DNA from: Callaeas wilsoni
Taxonomy: Eukaryota; Chordata; Aves; Passeriformes; Callaeidae
Reading direction: 5' to 3'
Assembly (NCBI GenBank): GCA_013398955.1
Contig: VWPU01004543.1
Span: forward strand, 124,001-188,000
Length of the DNA: 64,000 nt
Shown here piece by piece: positions 62,592 to 64,000 of the stretch. Position 1 is the first letter of the stretch; every line of letters begins with the position of its first letter. The notes below the pieces were generated by a model that worked only from the letters and a program-made list of their open reading frames with translations, was not told where the DNA came from and searched no databases. The position numbers and the translations under genes were made by a program.

Positions 62592-64000
62592 GTACACATA
62601 CAGTCCTTGGGGACATCCATTGCTTCCTCTAAATTATTGATACTTTATTTTAATGGCACGGATATGAATGGGTATCACGTGGGAGGGTAGAAAGCATAAT
62701 AAATTGCTTTCCGATTATAATTTCTTTCAATGAAATCTGAATGTTGTGGCTTTGATGATATGTTTAATTGCAGTAGGGAAAGCACCAGATATACAGGATG
62801 GTAATGAGGAAGGGGAGAGATTTGCTTCTCTGAAGTGGTTATAGTCTAAGAAAATCTTCTGAGTTTTCTGGAATTATATACCTTTATTCACTGTAGCTAC
62901 TTAAATTGTTAAAGAGCTGTTAAGCTATATAGTTTAATCAAATCTTATTTAATCAAAAGGCATATAAAAATCCTCTTGCATAGTGAAAGTGAAAAGAAAG
63001 ACAGGAAAAACTAAAATTTTTTTTTAAGACCTTGATCTTCCTGCCAGAAAAACCGCACTAGAAAATGCTTAACCATTTCCTAGCCATCTCTAAGGGAAAA
63101 TACCTATCTGCAGCCTTGAATAAAGACAATAACAAGATGAGCTGTCTACAGGAGATTGTGACAGTCCCAGGCAGTAACAGTAAGTCATGTATAAATCCAC
63201 TCTTCTGCTGTGGCTGTACCTTTTCTAAGTTTAAACCATACAAAAGCAGATGTCTATGAAATCCGTCCTTGTATTTACATGGCCCCCTTCAAACCCTTCA
63301 TGTGGTCAAGTCTATGCGAATTCTCAGAAAAAAGTAAGTAGCGTGCTAGTTCCTAACACATTGTAATTTTTTCTGTGTATAACTATTGCTCAGCAGACAG
63401 TAAGGCCAGCTTTCATCTGCTTTGTTAGGTATCCCAGGCAACTCCACTGCAATTATCAAGACCAGAGAGATAATACTGCAATATTTGCCACATACATCAC
63501 TCTAGGTAAATAAGTACTCATCCAGTCAACATAGGTAATTTCATACTCAGCCTTCTCTTTTTCCTGATTCTTCAGCCTCATACACTTAACAGAAATGTCA
63601 CAGATCTTCACAATCCCTCCCACCCTGAATGCCTCAGGTGTACATGCTCTCCATGCTAAATATATCATATGAAACACAATTGAAAATAAATTTTCCCCAA
63701 TATCATGATACTGTTTTGCAACATGGGAAAAAGTTACACTTCTTTAACAAGAAGTGAGAGAAAAATAGAGTGTCTGAAAATAGTCCTTTACTCATTTAAA
63801 TAAGTTTTTAAAATCAATGTTACATATGGTATGCTCACTTGTCCACAGAAGAGCTCAACTTCATTTCTTAATTATTAAAATTAAACTGCATTCTAGATTG
63901 TAGAGAATACGGCATATTAAACATGTGCTCATATACCCTGGCTGGTTCTTTAAAACATGTGAAAATGTATTCCCACAGCTAAGTAGTTAATGTAACAGAT
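62592..64000. other. A+T-rich non-coding stretch
   Basis: I see no gene, repeat or RNA that I can name. Frames of 61-73 codons at 63058-63677 overlap on opposite strands and have no domain. Confidence 0.6.

Noticed and set aside
1..64000. A bacterial, phage, CRISPR or operon-type system
   Set aside because: No tightly packed long frames, no ribosome-binding-site pattern and no spaced direct repeats were seen; CR1 and the LTR place the DNA in a vertebrate, most likely avian, genome.

Overview
This window looks like a piece of a bird (or other archosaur) nuclear genome. It is A+T-rich, CpG-poor, full of short stop-riddled frames, and carries CR1 LINE fragments with the typical CR1 3' tail (an ATTCTATG-like end) plus a solo LTR of a type I know from avian introns and intergenic DNA. 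I see no bacterial, phage, plasmid or CRISPR feature. Most of the 64 kb reads as intron or intergenic DNA, and no complete gene can be assembled from it.

Layout. 1-19.2 kb is mostly unique A+T-rich DNA with one CpG-rich block near 7.1-7.6 kb and two candidate exons: minus strand near 9.5-9.7 kb and plus strand near 17.2-17.4 kb. 19.2-20.3 kb is a roughly 1 kb CR1 fragment holding the end of the reverse transcriptase frame and the 3' end. 24.45-24.87 kb is a second, more decayed CR1 3' end. 25-56 kb is again mostly unique, with low-complexity tracts, candidate exons near 28.9, 35.2 and 48.9 kb, and a CpG-rich block at 41.9-42.3 kb. 56.66-57.45 kb holds a possible tRNA-derived SINE relic next to an about 600 bp solo LTR. 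58.66-59.22 kb holds a 187-codon open frame. 59.5-60.0 kb is the third CpG-rich block, with a consensus-like splice donor on the minus strand. 61.64-61.73 and 62.53-62.59 kb are two short CR1 tails in opposite orientations.

How it fits together. Nothing here forms an operon or pathway. The firm content is transposon fossils. The exon candidates rest only on splice-like borders and open frames, lie on both strands, and have no recognised protein family, so they are leads rather than genes. The likeliest reading is a large intron or a gene-poor interval, perhaps with non-coding RNA exons. I did not find a novel biological system. The best leads are the three CpG-rich blocks on a CpG-depleted background and the 50 bp candidate exon at 48871-48920.
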